Positions 15,641-24,695 of a DNA stretch of 64,000 nt are shown piece after piece. Source of the DNA: Paenibacillus albus (lineage in GTDB: Bacteria; Bacillota; Bacilli; Paenibacillales; Paenibacillaceae); the NCBI RefSeq assembly GCF_003952225.1, contig NZ_CP034437.1:1531501-1595500 (forward strand). The letters are read 5' to 3'. Position numbers and translations under genes: made by a program. Within the stretch, counting starts at the first letter, position 1. Each line of letters begins with the position of its first letter. Below the pieces are notes generated by a model that saw nothing but the letters and a program-made list of their open reading frames with translations, did no database searches and had not been told where the DNA came from.

Positions 15641-16453
15641 ATGCGAGGCTGGCCGATGCTGCGTATCGACATTTGTAGAGTAGAGCGTTTGGAAGACTAC
15701 GATCTGACTTCTCTGCTGACAGAGAGTGAAGCGGAAGGTTTTCGCCATATCAGGCGGTTCGTGAACGAATATTTGGATGGTTCTAACCGGTTCGATCTCG
15801 AGGGTGAAGTGCTGTTCTTGGCGCGTGTGAATGGGCTGGTTGCTGGCGTTGGCGGGCTCAATCGAGAGATGAGTGACAAGACAAGGCGAGCGGCCGGTCG
15901 CGTGAGGCGAGTCTATGTAGCTTCGGCGTATCGCAGGCAGGGCGTAGCTCGTGCACTTATGAAAGCGATCTTGGAACATGCTGAGAATGGGAGCTCCTTC
16001 GCATATGATCGGCTAGTTTTGCGGTGCGGCAGTTCGGAGGCGGATTTATTTTATCGTTCGCTGGGGTTCCAAACGGTGGAAGGAAATGCGAGTATTACTC
16101 ATGAACTATTATTCAATCTAACATCCGAGGAGGAACAATTAATGGATAACAAAAGCATTCAACATATGGTGATTTTTGATTTGAAGCATTCAGCAGGATC
16201 GGCAGAGGCCGAGCAGTTTCTGAAGGATGGCCAGCGTCTGTTGACGTCCATTCCGGTGGTACGCAGCTTCCAGGTGTTCAACCAAGTGAGCGCCAAGAAC
16301 GATTACCAATACGGCTTCTCCATGGTGTTCGATAACCAGGCCGATTACGAAGCATACAATGCGCATCCGGTTCACGTTGATTTCGTGGAAGGCCGCTGGG
16401 TGCCGGAAGTGGCGCGGTTTTTGGAGATTGATTTTAAGAATTATGGGGGTTAA
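15641..16453 (+). CDS. GNAT-Dabb fusion protein
   Basis: The first 160 residues are a GNAT acetyltransferase (RRVYVASAYRRQGVARALM is motif A; LFYRSLGFQTV closes the fold). After residue 167 begins a stress-responsive A/B-barrel (Dabb) domain: MDNKSIQHMVIFDLKHSAGS through the HPVHVDFVEGRWVPEVARF core. The join contains a near-perfect ribosome site, GAGGAGG, eight bases before ATG 16142, so the Dabb part was probably a separate gene and may still be translated on its own. The 5' start is uncertain (ATG 15641 or 15656). The DinB gene follows with a one-base overlap. Confidence 0.75.
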   Translation: MRGWPMLRIDICRVERLEDYDLTSLLTESEAEGFRHIRRFVNEYLDGSNRFDLEGEVLFLARVNGLVAGVGGLNREMSDKTRRAAGRVRRVYVASAYRRQGVARALMKAILEHAENGSSFAYDRLVLRCGSSEADLFYRSLGFQTVEGNASITHELLFNLTSEEEQLMDNKSIQHMVIFDLKHSAGSAEAEQFLKDGQRLLTSIPVVRSFQVFNQVSAKNDYQYGFSMVFDNQADYEAYNAHPVHVDFVEGRWVPEVARFLEIDFKNYGG

Positions 16454-16920
16454 TGGTGAAGGCGCTGTTTCAGTACAACTGGCTTGTCCGGGATGAATGG
16501 TTTCGGTTACTGGAGACCGTTCCGGAGAAGGAGCTTGCGAAGAAGCAGCTTGCAGGAGTAGGCTCTTTCCTGGATACGATGCTGCACATTATCGATGTGG
16601 AGTATAGCTGGTTTCGGACGATTGTGAAGAAGCCCGACATCCAGTTCGATCCGGCGGAATATGGAAGCTTGGCGGCCATTAAAGCGTTATCGGACAAGCT
16701 GAGGCCTGAGATCGAAGCCGTTCTCGACGGTTGGTCGCATGAGCAGGATGGAGAGCTTGTTTCGCCGTCTTGGCAGGAGCAGCAGTTCTATCGCAAGGAT
16801 GAGATTTGGCATCATATGATTGTGCACGAGATTCATCACATCGGGCAATTCTCAGTATGGGCGAAAGAGCTTGGCGTGAAGTCGGCATCTGCGAATTTCA
16901 TCGGGCGAGGGTTGCTGTGA
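16453..16920 (+). CDS. DinB family protein
   Basis: The 155-residue four-helix protein has the DinB metal-binding histidines in LHIIDVEYSWF and in MIVHEIHHIGQFSVWAKELG (HxxxH). DinB/YfiT-fold proteins are metal-dependent thiol transferases or hydrolases; the substrate is unknown. It starts with TAATG coupling to the preceding gene, behind GGGGG. It ends 38 bases before a small membrane-protein gene. Confidence 0.8.
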   Translation: MVKALFQYNWLVRDEWFRLLETVPEKELAKKQLAGVGSFLDTMLHIIDVEYSWFRTIVKKPDIQFDPAEYGSLAAIKALSDKLRPEIEAVLDGWSHEQDGELVSPSWQEQQFYRKDEIWHHMIVHEIHHIGQFSVWAKELGVKSASANFIGRGLL

Positions 16921-16958
16921 TGGGAGTTGGCGGCAGGAGAGAGGAGTGAGGGAGTAGA

Positions 16959-17216
16959 ATGACGCTGCGGCAGTTTGCGCGTGGTTTGACTGGTGCGCTG
17001 GTAGTGCCCTGGTTCATCTACTTCGCGCTTCATTTGTACGTAGAGTATAGGAACCAGGCGCCTGATGATTTCGCTTATCATGACAGCTATTTCTTGGCGC
17101 TGAATGTTGGGTGGATTGGGTATTTTACTCTCGTTGTCGTATTATTGGCGGTGTACAGTATCGCTGTCGCGAGCTTCAATTGGATAGGGAAAAGAAGAAA
17201 ACCAGGCCGCCGATAG
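16959..17216 (+). CDS. Small membrane protein, 85 residues
   Basis: Two hydrophobic segments (GALVVPWFIYFALHLYV, residues 12-28, and VGWIGYFTLVVVLLAVYSIAV, residues 50-70) are separated by a polar loop, with a basic end (KRRKPGRR). I recognise no family. A purine-rich GAGGGAG lies about six bases before the ATG. The stop codon lies inside the following terminator stem. Confidence 0.6.
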   Translation: MTLRQFARGLTGALVVPWFIYFALHLYVEYRNQAPDDFAYHDSYFLALNVGWIGYFTLVVVLLAVYSIAVASFNWIGKRRKPGRR

Positions 17217-17228
17217 GGGTCTGGTTTT
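17198..17228 (+). terminator. Terminator of the 15-17 kb run
   Basis: AAAACCAG and CTGGTTTT form an eight-base stem around a 15-base loop with a T-rich end. It overlaps the last codons of the gene at 16959-17216. Confidence 0.65.
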
Positions 17229-17295
17229 GTTGTGTTTATGGGCTAGGGAGGCTGCCAACCAATCGAATGCCCCTGGAATGCCCCTGGCTGCCGGT

Positions 17296-17480
17296 CTAAC
17301 GGAACGTACAGTGCCTATTCGTCCATTTTTCACGAATCTGGCGCGCTAACGGAACACAGAGAAGCTATTGCCCCGATATTACCGCAAAATAGGCTAAATT
17401 GCTGATGATAAGGTTTCTGTGTTCCGTTACACTTTCCAAGCCGCCAAAAATGTCTCGATAGCGCGTCTGAGTTCCGTTAG
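17296..17480. repeat. Nested inverted repeats, CTAACGGAAC family
   Basis: CTAACGGAAC at 17296-17305 is mirrored by GTTCCGTTAG at 17471-17480. Inside it, TAACGGAACACAGA (17347-17360) is mirrored perfectly by TCTGTGTTCCGTTA (17416-17429). The element fills the gap between a plus-strand terminator and the end of etfA. Related CTAACGGATC motifs occur at 33908-34090. No gene is seen. Confidence 0.7.
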
Positions 17481-17508
17481 AGGAGGTAAACGTTAGTGCA
17501 GCAGTGAG

Positions 17509-18537
17509 TCAAGGGCCGGGCTTCTGCAATATGGCTCGGAATTGCTCGGTCAGCAGAGGGACGACATCGAACAGGTCTCCGACGATGCCGTAATCGGCGA
17601 CGCCGAAGATTGGGGCATCGGGGTCTTTGTTGATGGCGACGATAACACGGGACTGACTCATGCCCGCGAGATGCTGAATCGCGCCGCTGATGCCGCAGGC
17701 GATGTAGAGCTTCGGCGTGACGGTCTTGCCGGTCTGCCCGATCTGCAGCGAGTAATCGCAGTAGCCGGCATCGCAGGCGCCTCGAGATGCGCCGACCGCG
17801 CCGCCGACGACGGCGGCAAGCTCTTCAAGCGGCGCGAAGCCCTCCGCGCTGCGAACCCCTCTGCCGCCGGAGACGATGATGTCGGCCTCGGCTAGATCGA
17901 TCCGTCCGCTCGCTTTGCGAACAACGTCGCGGACGATGGTCCACAGCGGCGGCGCTGAATACGCCAGCGCCGCGATCGTGCCCTCGCTGCCGGGAGCGAC
18001 CGGCTCCGCGACGGGCAGATTGTTCGGGCGCACCGTAATGACCTGCGGTGCGCCGGGGAGAAACCGCCGCTGCTCGAACGCCTTGCCGGCGTAGAGCGGG
18101 CGAGTGAAGATCGCGGCTGCGCCGCCGTCGTCATCGACGTCGACGGCGGTCACATCCGCGATGTGGCCGCCATTCACGGCGGCGGCCACGCGGGGCGCGA
18201 GCTCGCGCCCCGCCGCGGTGTGGCCGAGCACGATGATGCTCGGCTGCACCGCAGCAATGGCAGCGCCGATGGCGGCGGCGTACGCCTCAGGCGCAAAGCC
18301 CGCGAGGGCGGGGTCGTCAACCACGTGGACGACCTCCGCCCCGCGCGCGGCGAGCTCCGCGGCGGCAGTGCCAAGCGCCGCCGCGGACGCTCCGCCGCCG
18401 ACAACGACGGCGTGGACGCTGCCGCCGTCTCCGGCTAGCCGCCTTGCTGCGCCGAGCGCTTCCAGCGCCACGCGCCGCAAAGCCCCCTCCGCGCACTCGG
18501 CATACACGAGTGCCGTTCGTTTCTCTGTATCGCTCAT
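17509..18537 (-). CDS. etfA: Electron transfer flavoprotein, alpha subunit
   Basis: EtfA binds FAD and, with EtfB, carries electrons from acyl-CoA dehydrogenases to the membrane. The C-terminal FAD domain is intact: VSGGRGVRSAEGF, QIGQTGKTVTPKLYIACGISGAIQHLAGM and VIVAINKDPDAPIFGVADYGIVGD. I place the start at 18537 (MSDTEKRTALVY) behind GAGGGGG; the longer frame overlaps etfB. An Ala-rich middle (residues 25-130) is strongly GC-rich but keeps the N-terminal ETF fold. etfB lies 17 bases upstream, so the pair is one operon, divergent from the fad genes. Confidence 0.93.
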   Translation of the reverse strand: MSDTEKRTALVYAECAEGALRRVALEALGAARRLAGDGGSVHAVVVGGGASAAALGTAAAELAARGAEVVHVVDDPALAGFAPEAYAAAIGAAIAAVQPSIIVLGHTAAGRELAPRVAAAVNGGHIADVTAVDVDDDGGAAAIFTRPLYAGKAFEQRRFLPGAPQVITVRPNNLPVAEPVAPGSEGTIAALAYSAPPLWTIVRDVVRKASGRIDLAEADIIVSGGRGVRSAEGFAPLEELAAVVGGAVGASRGACDAGYCDYSLQIGQTGKTVTPKLYIACGISGAIQHLAGMSQSRVIVAINKDPDAPIFGVADYGIVGDLFDVVPLLTEQFRAILQKPGP

Positions 18538-18554
18538 CGCGATTAGCCCCCTCT

Positions 18555-19403
18555 CTAGAACAATTTCGCTTCGCGCTGCAGCAGATCCGCAAGCTGTGCG
18601 GCTTGCTCCTGCGGCGTGCCGCCGAGCTTGCGGCCTGCCGCGCGAACCGGCGGCGCGAGCAGCGCGACGCGCTTCGTCCGCGGTGCCAGATCGTCCGCCG
18701 CGAGCCCAAGCTCCGAAGCGCTGATCTGCTTCAGCGGCTTCTTCTTCGCCTTCATGATGCCGGGCAGCGACGGATATCTTGGCTCGTTCAATCCCTGCTG
18801 TGCCGTAATAAGAGCGGGGAGGGGAACCTCCACCGTCTCTACGCCCCATTCGGTGTCACGTTCGACGACAGCGACTTGTTTCACTCCGCCGCCAGACCAC
18901 GATGCTCCGCTTGGGCTTAGGCTGTTTCCTGCTGCATTTGCATTACCGCCATCCGCATCCTTAACTTCCACCTTCAGCGCCGCTGCCGCTTGCGGCAGTC
19001 CGAGCCGCTCCGCGATTTGCAGGGCGACGCTGCCTGCGCCGCGATCCACGGCGAACAATCCGGCGAGCAGCAGGTCAGGCTTCAACTGCTCCACCACCTT
19101 GGCGAGGGCAGAGGCTACCGCGAAGCCGTCATCGCCTTGCAAGCTCTCCGCAGACAGCAGGACCGCTTCGTCTGCGCCCATAGCAAGAGCGGTTCGGAGC
19201 GCCTCGATGGCGCGGTCCGATCCGCAGGAGACGACGGTGACGGTCCCGCCGTGTGCCTCGCGCAGCCGAAGCGCTTCTTCCAACGCGTACTCGTCATATG
19301 GATTAATGATGAATTTTACATTTTGCTCGTCTGCGGTCCCGTTCACGATCTCGATTTTTTCCTCCGTATCGAACGTCTGCTTCATCAGAACGACCAGCTG
19401 CAT
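18555..19403 (-). CDS. etfB: Electron transfer flavoprotein, beta subunit
   Basis: The protein has the EtfB features VVLMKQTFDTEEKIEI at the start, NPYDEYALEEALRLRE, the AMP-binding loop and VDRGAGSVALQIAERLGLPQ. The signature VEVPLPALITAQQGLNEPRYPSL comes next. It forms the EtfAB heterodimer in the cytoplasm. At 282 residues it is a little longer than usual because of a Gly/Ser-rich insertion (about residues 150-172). The start has GGAGGTG about ten bases upstream. First gene of the etfBA operon. Confidence 0.93.
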   Translation of the reverse strand: MQLVVLMKQTFDTEEKIEIVNGTADEQNVKFIINPYDEYALEEALRLREAHGGTVTVVSCGSDRAIEALRTALAMGADEAVLLSAESLQGDDGFAVASALAKVVEQLKPDLLLAGLFAVDRGAGSVALQIAERLGLPQAAAALKVEVKDADGGNANAAGNSLSPSGASWSGGGVKQVAVVERDTEWGVETVEVPLPALITAQQGLNEPRYPSLPGIMKAKKKPLKQISASELGLAADDLAPRTKRVALLAPPVRAAGRKLGGTPQEQAAQLADLLQREAKLF

Positions 19404-19655
19404 CGCTTCGTGAGCACCTCCTGCAAAAATCCTTAATTGACCGCATCAGTCATACCGCTGCCGAGCGGCCGAATACGATAAAATAAGCCCTCCATGCCTA
19501 GCCTGCGACTAGTAGTTACCTTATGAACTTGGCCCTTAAAATAGACCGCTGACGCCCCTGCGGCAGGTGCCTATCCGCATGTTCTCAGGCAGAGGGACAT
19601 ATACTGAACCACCCCTGTTATCCGCGGCACAATCGGCTCCAAAGGAGGGATCTTT

Positions 19656-22016
19656 ATGGGGTTTCTAAGCCCAAATCTGCTTGCGGCGCTCTTGCGATGG
19701 CTGCTGTTTGCAGGGATGACGGCAGGAGCGCTCGTGTGCTTTTACCTCGTTGTGAGCAGGAGAGTGGGGTATATCCGGCTCGGCCGAAGAATAGCGCCAA
19801 AACGGCCCGCCCCGCCCTATGACGAAGCAGGCGACGAGTATGACGACCGCGAGAGTGAGAGTGAGGACACAGTCCGTCTATCCTCTTTTTCAGCGAATGC
19901 GGCGCTTGCATCGGAGGCAGTTGCGAGCCCGGAAGCGCGCAGGCGGCTCGAATGGGCGTACCAAGTGTTCGGTCACCGCAAGCTCCTGAAGGACATCCGG
20001 AGCGGACTGATGCACCTGGTTCTGTTCTACGGGTTTATTGTGCTGCAGTTTGGAGCGCTGGACATTATTTGGGAAGGGATCAGCGGTTCGCCGCTGCCTT
20101 TTCTGGACTATCACTGGTTTGTGTATATGCAGGAAATGACCGTGTCGCTCGTGCTGCTGGCGCTGCTCTACGGCGGCTTCAGGCGATATGTGGAGCGGCT
20201 TCGTCGTCTGAAAAGAGGCTGGAAGCCCTCTATTGTGCTGTGGTTTATCGGGGGTTTGATGATTACGGTGCTCCTTACGCAAGCTTTTAACCGCTTGCAG
20301 GGCGCGTCTTCCGGCAGCGCTTCGCTTTATGTGGGCTACGCTCCGGTTTCATCGGCAATTGCCGAGGCGCTGCGCCTTGTTGATGTAACGCATGACGTCA
20401 GCCGCGTGTTCTACGAGCTGTTTTGGTGGCTGCATTATGCGGTGCTGCTGTCATTTCTGGTGTATGTGCCGCAATCGAAGCATTTTCATATTTTTACAGC
20501 TCCGGTCAACTTGTGGCTAAGGCGCCGCTCCCCTCCTGGGAAGCTAACGCCGCTTGACCTTGAGGATGAAACCGCCGAATCGTTCGGCGTCGGGGCGATT
20601 GAAGAGTTTACGCAAAAGCAGCTGCTCGACCTTTATGCTTGCGTCGAATGCGGGCGCTGCACGAATGTGTGCCCGGCATCGAATACCGGCAAGCTGCTGT
20701 CGCCGATGCATCTGATTGTGAAGCTTCGCGATCATCTGACGGAAAAAGGCGCTGCAATTACGTCCAAGTCGCCATGGGTGCCGGCTTTCGGCGGCGGAGC
20801 TGGGCTGCCTTCAAGCGCGCATGTGATGCAGAGCGATGCGCCGGTGCTGTGGGTGAAACAGTCCGAGAGCGAGGGCACCGCTGTAACCATCGACCCGACG
20901 ATGACCGCGCAAAAGCAAGCTTGGACTGTTCACGCCGACATGGCTCCATCGGATGTGGCGCTTATTGGCGACGTGATGACGGAGTCGGAGCTATGGTCGT
21001 GCACGACCTGCCGCAATTGCGAGGATCAGTGCCCCGTAGGCAATGAGCACGTGGACAAAATCATCGATATGCGCCGCTTCCTCGTCCTGACGGAAGGCAA
21101 AATCCCGGCAGAGGCCCAGCGTGCGATGAACAATATCGAGCGCCAGGGCAATCCGTGGGGGCTGCCGCGTTCGGAGCGGGGGAGCTGGCTCTCGGCGTAC
21201 AACAGCGCTTTTGCTGTGGAGGGGGCTGCGCCTGTTCTGACGATGCAGGAGGCAGCGAAGCGAAAAGGGAGCGAGGAGCGCCCGGAGCTGGTGCTGTGGG
21301 CCGGAACGATGGGCGCTTACGATCAGCGGAGCCGCAAGGTTCTGTTCGCCGTTGTGCGGCTGCTCCAGCATGCCGGCATTCCGTTCGCCGTGCTCGGCGG
21401 GGAGGAACGCAACTCCGGCGATACGGCGCGGCGTCTCGGGAATGAGCTGCTGTTCCAGACGTTGTGCACCGAGAATATTGCTACGCTCGAGCGCTATGGA
21501 GTACGGCGAGTCGTGACGATTTGCCCGCATACGTTCAATGCGTTCAAGAATGAATATCCGGATTTTGGACTGAGCAAATCCGTCGTGGTGGAGCATCATA
21601 CGAGCTTGCTCGAACGGCTCGTTGCGCAGCAGCTCATTAAGCCGGTGCATCCGCTTGGGGAGCGAGTTGTGTTCCACGACTCGTGCTACTTGGGGCGCTA
21701 TAACGGAATCTACGATGCCCCGCGCAATTTGCTTCGCGCGATCCCGGGTGTGAAGCTGCTCGAAATGGAGCGCAATCGCGACAATGGCATGTGCTGCGGT
21801 GCAGGCGGCGGCCTCATGTGGATGGAAGAGCGCAGCGGCGTGAGGGTGAACGAAGCTCGGGCGTCGCAAGCGATAGCCACTTCGCCGACTATCATCGGCT
21901 CGGCATGCCCGTACTGTCTGACGATGATGGAGGACGGCATCAAGCTGCTTGATGCGGAGGACACGGTTCGGGCTCGCGACGTCGCGGAGCTGCTGGCGGA
22001 GAGTGTGTTTGGGTGA
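19656..22016 (+). CDS. fadF: Membrane Fe-S oxidoreductase of fatty-acid oxidation (FadF-like)
   Basis: This 786-residue protein has an N-terminal membrane part (about five to six segments, including LLRWLLFAGMTAGALVCFYL), then two 4Fe-4S sites. CVECGRCTNVCP lies near residue 329 and CTTCRNCEDQCP near residue 448. Two CCG domains of heterodisulfide-reductase type follow (HDSCYLGRYNG; MCCGAGGG near residue 711). In Bacillus subtilis the homologue FadF (YwjF) is part of the FadR regulon and is thought to pass electrons from EtfAB to quinone. AAAGGAGGG precedes the ATG. Its place opposite etfBA and ahead of fadN supports that role. Confidence 0.88.
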   Translation: MGFLSPNLLAALLRWLLFAGMTAGALVCFYLVVSRRVGYIRLGRRIAPKRPAPPYDEAGDEYDDRESESEDTVRLSSFSANAALASEAVASPEARRRLEWAYQVFGHRKLLKDIRSGLMHLVLFYGFIVLQFGALDIIWEGISGSPLPFLDYHWFVYMQEMTVSLVLLALLYGGFRRYVERLRRLKRGWKPSIVLWFIGGLMITVLLTQAFNRLQGASSGSASLYVGYAPVSSAIAEALRLVDVTHDVSRVFYELFWWLHYAVLLSFLVYVPQSKHFHIFTAPVNLWLRRRSPPGKLTPLDLEDETAESFGVGAIEEFTQKQLLDLYACVECGRCTNVCPASNTGKLLSPMHLIVKLRDHLTEKGAAITSKSPWVPAFGGGAGLPSSAHVMQSDAPVLWVKQSESEGTAVTIDPTMTAQKQAWTVHADMAPSDVALIGDVMTESELWSCTTCRNCEDQCPVGNEHVDKIIDMRRFLVLTEGKIPAEAQRAMNNIERQGNPWGLPRSERGSWLSAYNSAFAVEGAAPVLTMQEAAKRKGSEERPELVLWAGTMGAYDQRSRKVLFAVVRLLQHAGIPFAVLGGEERNSGDTARRLGNELLFQTLCTENIATLERYGVRRVVTICPHTFNAFKNEYPDFGLSKSVVVEHHTSLLERLVAQQLIKPVHPLGERVVFHDSCYLGRYNGIYDAPRNLLRAIPGVKLLEMERNRDNGMCCGAGGGLMWMEERSGVRVNEARASQAIATSPTIIGSACPYCLTMMEDGIKLLDAEDTVRARDVAELLAESVFG

Positions 22017-22044
22017 GGGCAGGGTTTGAGCGGGTTAGCGTGCT

Positions 22045-22119
22045 GAGAGTTCGGAAAACGGACTCTCGCAGAGGAAAAGCGCCGATTGTGGGGCTGAGAG
22101 TCGCAAAAGTGGACACTCA
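22045..22119. repeat. Two related small hairpins between fadF and fadN
   Basis: GAGAGTTCG pairs with CGGACTCTC (22045-22067), and TGAGAGTC pairs with GACACTCA (22095-22119). Each pair has an A-rich loop. The two units are about 50 bases apart and similar in sequence (GAGAGT...GGACxCTC). They may act as mRNA processing or stability structures within the fad transcript. Confidence 0.5.
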
Positions 22120-22191
22120 GGTTCGAGAACCCGCGGAGAACGCACAAGTACTTATGCAACATTTTCAACCTAACTAAAAGGAGGGAGCCAT

Positions 22192-24615
22192 GTGGGAGGA
22201 AAAACGCCAGGGCCCCGCATTAGCCGTGCGGCGGTTATCGGGTCGGGTGTGATGGGAGCGGGGATCGCCGCTCATCTTTCGAATGCGGGCATTAGCGTGC
22301 TGCTGCTCGATATTCCGCCGACTTCGCTGACGGAGCAGGAGGAGCGCGCGGGCAGGACGCTGCAGGACGCTGCAGTGCGCAACCGTCTTGCAGCCGCCAG
22401 CATTGCAAGGCTTGTGAATCAACAGCCGGCGGCTTTGTATGATGCGGCTTTTGCAAGGCGCATTACGGCGGGCAACTTGGAGGATGACCTCGGCAAGCTG
22501 GCTGGCGTGGAGTGGATTGTTGAAGCCGTCGTGGAGCGGCTCGACGTGAAGCAGGCTGTTTTCGAGCGCATCGAGCCATGGCTTGGGCCGGAGACGCTCG
22601 TCACGACGAACACCTCCGGCTTATCGGCAAGCGCGATGGCAGAGGGGCGCGGCGAGAAGTTCCGGAAGCATTTTGCCGTCACCCACTTCTTCAACCCGCC
22701 TCGTCACATGAAGCTGGTCGAGCTTGTTGCCGGACCGGATACGGAGCCTACCGTCATGGCGCGGCTGGCCGCCATCTGCGAGCGACAGCTTGGCAAAGGC
22801 GTCGTCACTGCCAAAGACACGCCGAACTTCATTGCCAACCGGATTGGCACGTACGGGATGATGACGACTTTTGCGGCGATGAAGCAGTTTGGGCTGAACG
22901 TGGATGAGGTTGATGCACTTACCGGACCGGCGATGGGACGGCCGAAGACGGCGACGTTCCGCATGCTGGACCTCGTCGGACTCGATACGCTGCTGCATGT
23001 GGTGGACAATGTGCGGGAGCGGAGCGAGGATAGCGAGGATCAGGAAGCTTTTGCAAGGCCGCCGGAGCTTGAAGCGCTTGTGGCTAGAGGTTGGATCGGC
23101 GAGAAGGCTGGAAGCGGCTTCTATCGCAAAATCAAACGTCCCGGTGGAGGCAGCGACATCGAGACGCTTCAGTTGGATACGATGGAGTACGCACCGCGAA
23201 GGAGCGTGAACTCCCCGGTTATCGAGGCGGCGAAGTCGGCAAAAGGTGCCGCGGGCAAGCTCAAGGCGCTCCTCTTCACCGATCCGAACGACCGTTACGC
23301 CAAGTTTGGGTGGCAGGTGACCAAGACAATGCTGCTCTATTCTGCGCGGCAGCTCGGCGTTGTTGCGGATACGATTGACGACATCGATAAGGCGCTCGTC
23401 TGGGGCTTCAACTGGGAGCTTGGGCCCTTCGAGCTCTGGGATGCAATCGGGCTGGAGAAGTCGGTGCAGCGGATGCGGGCAGAGGGCGACGATATACCGG
23501 GGTGGCTAAGTGAGTGGCTGGCTTCGGGAAATAAAAGCTTTTACAAGGAGGAGGGACAGCGCAGATTTTACGTGGACAGAGGCGAATTCCGGCAGGTGGA
23601 GGAGAAGCCCGATGTCATATCGCTTGCTGCGCTGAAGCGTGCCGGCCGAACCATTCTCGGTAACTCAGGCGCTTCGCTGCTGGACCTTGGCGATGAAGTC
23701 GCTTGCCTTGTCTTTCATTCGCCGAACAATGCAATTGGCGGAGATATCCTCAGCGCGATTCGGCAAAGCGCGGATGAGGTTAGCCGCAACTGGCGAGGGC
23801 TCGTAATTGCTAATGAGGGACGGCATTTCTGCGTTGGTGCCAACCTCATGATGCTGCTCATGGAAGCGCAAAACGGTGACTTCGATGAGGTTGACGATAT
23901 AATTCGCCTGTTCCAAAACAGCATGCTGACGCTGAAGCGGCTTGATCGGCCGGTCGTCGCGGCACCGCACCGGATGACGCTTGGCGGCGGGGTGGAGGCG
24001 TGCTTGCCTGCGGATCGGATTATTTTCTCGGCGGAGACGTATTTCGGACTCGTCGAGACAGGAGTCGGGCTGATTCCGGCAGGCGGCGGCTGCAAAGAAG
24101 CGGCGGTGATGGCTTCGGCGCGAGCCGGGGCAACGGGGGATCTTCAGCCACACGTGAACGCGCTGTTCGAGACGATTGCAATGGCGAAGACGTCGAGCAG
24201 CGGCTACGATGTGCACCGCACTGGGCTGATGCGGCCAGGGGATCGCGTCATTATGCGCGATGAGACGCGCGTGGCGGAGGCTAAACGCAGCGTGCTTGAG
24301 CTGGATCAGGCGGGGTACGAGGCACCAGGGTCGGCGAATGCTCGCGTTCGGGTTGCGGGCCGCGAAGGGCGCGCCGTTCTGCAGCTTGGCGTGGAAGCGA
24401 TGCGCCTCAGCGGGCAAATTAGCGAGCACGATGTGAAGATCGGCCGCAAGCTCGCGCATGTCATTGCAGGCGGCGATGCGGCGCCAGGGGCTGAAGTGAG
24501 CGAGCAGTACTTGCTCGATCTGGAGCGCGAAGCGTTCCTCAGCTTGTGCGGCGAGCCGCTGACGCAGGCTCGGATGCGGCATATGCTCACGACGGGCAAG
24601 CCGCTGCGGAACTAG
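22192..24615 (+). CDS. fadN: 3-hydroxyacyl-CoA dehydrogenase / enoyl-CoA hydratase
   Basis: FadN carries out the middle two steps of beta-oxidation. Residues 1-300 hold the NAD-binding Rossmann motif (AVIGSGVMGAGIAAHLSNAG) and the dehydrogenase core (THFFNPPRHMKLVELV). The C-terminal third is a crotonase-like hydratase domain (VCLVFHS-type strand, RHFCVGANL, GGGVEACLPADRI). The length of 807 residues matches Bacillus FadN. The start is GTG 22192 behind AAAGGAGGG; the overlapping ATG at 22190 is in another frame. fadA follows after 80 bases. Confidence 0.93.
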   Translation: MGGKTPGPRISRAAVIGSGVMGAGIAAHLSNAGISVLLLDIPPTSLTEQEERAGRTLQDAAVRNRLAAASIARLVNQQPAALYDAAFARRITAGNLEDDLGKLAGVEWIVEAVVERLDVKQAVFERIEPWLGPETLVTTNTSGLSASAMAEGRGEKFRKHFAVTHFFNPPRHMKLVELVAGPDTEPTVMARLAAICERQLGKGVVTAKDTPNFIANRIGTYGMMTTFAAMKQFGLNVDEVDALTGPAMGRPKTATFRMLDLVGLDTLLHVVDNVRERSEDSEDQEAFARPPELEALVARGWIGEKAGSGFYRKIKRPGGGSDIETLQLDTMEYAPRRSVNSPVIEAAKSAKGAAGKLKALLFTDPNDRYAKFGWQVTKTMLLYSARQLGVVADTIDDIDKALVWGFNWELGPFELWDAIGLEKSVQRMRAEGDDIPGWLSEWLASGNKSFYKEEGQRRFYVDRGEFRQVEEKPDVISLAALKRAGRTILGNSGASLLDLGDEVACLVFHSPNNAIGGDILSAIRQSADEVSRNWRGLVIANEGRHFCVGANLMMLLMEAQNGDFDEVDDIIRLFQNSMLTLKRLDRPVVAAPHRMTLGGGVEACLPADRIIFSAETYFGLVETGVGLIPAGGGCKEAAVMASARAGATGDLQPHVNALFETIAMAKTSSSGYDVHRTGLMRPGDRVIMRDETRVAEAKRSVLELDQAGYEAPGSANARVRVAGREGRAVLQLGVEAMRLSGQISEHDVKIGRKLAHVIAGGDAAPGAEVSEQYLLDLEREAFLSLCGEPLTQARMRHMLTTGKPLRN

Positions 24616-24695
24616 CGTTGGGGGAAGTGAATAGACCAAATTAAATAGACCAACCAAGCTTTTGCGATGCCACTATTCGAAGGAGGTGACCGCCT

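Noticed and set aside
17509-18849. A longer EtfA of 446 residues starting at 18849
   Set aside because: The extra N-terminus overlaps etfB, is Arg/Gly-rich shadow sequence, and the family start with a ribosome site is at 18537.
23665-24657. A 330-residue minus-strand frame opposite fadN
   Set aside because: Long antisense frames are expected opposite GC-rich genes. It has no domain, and fadN on the other strand is unambiguous.
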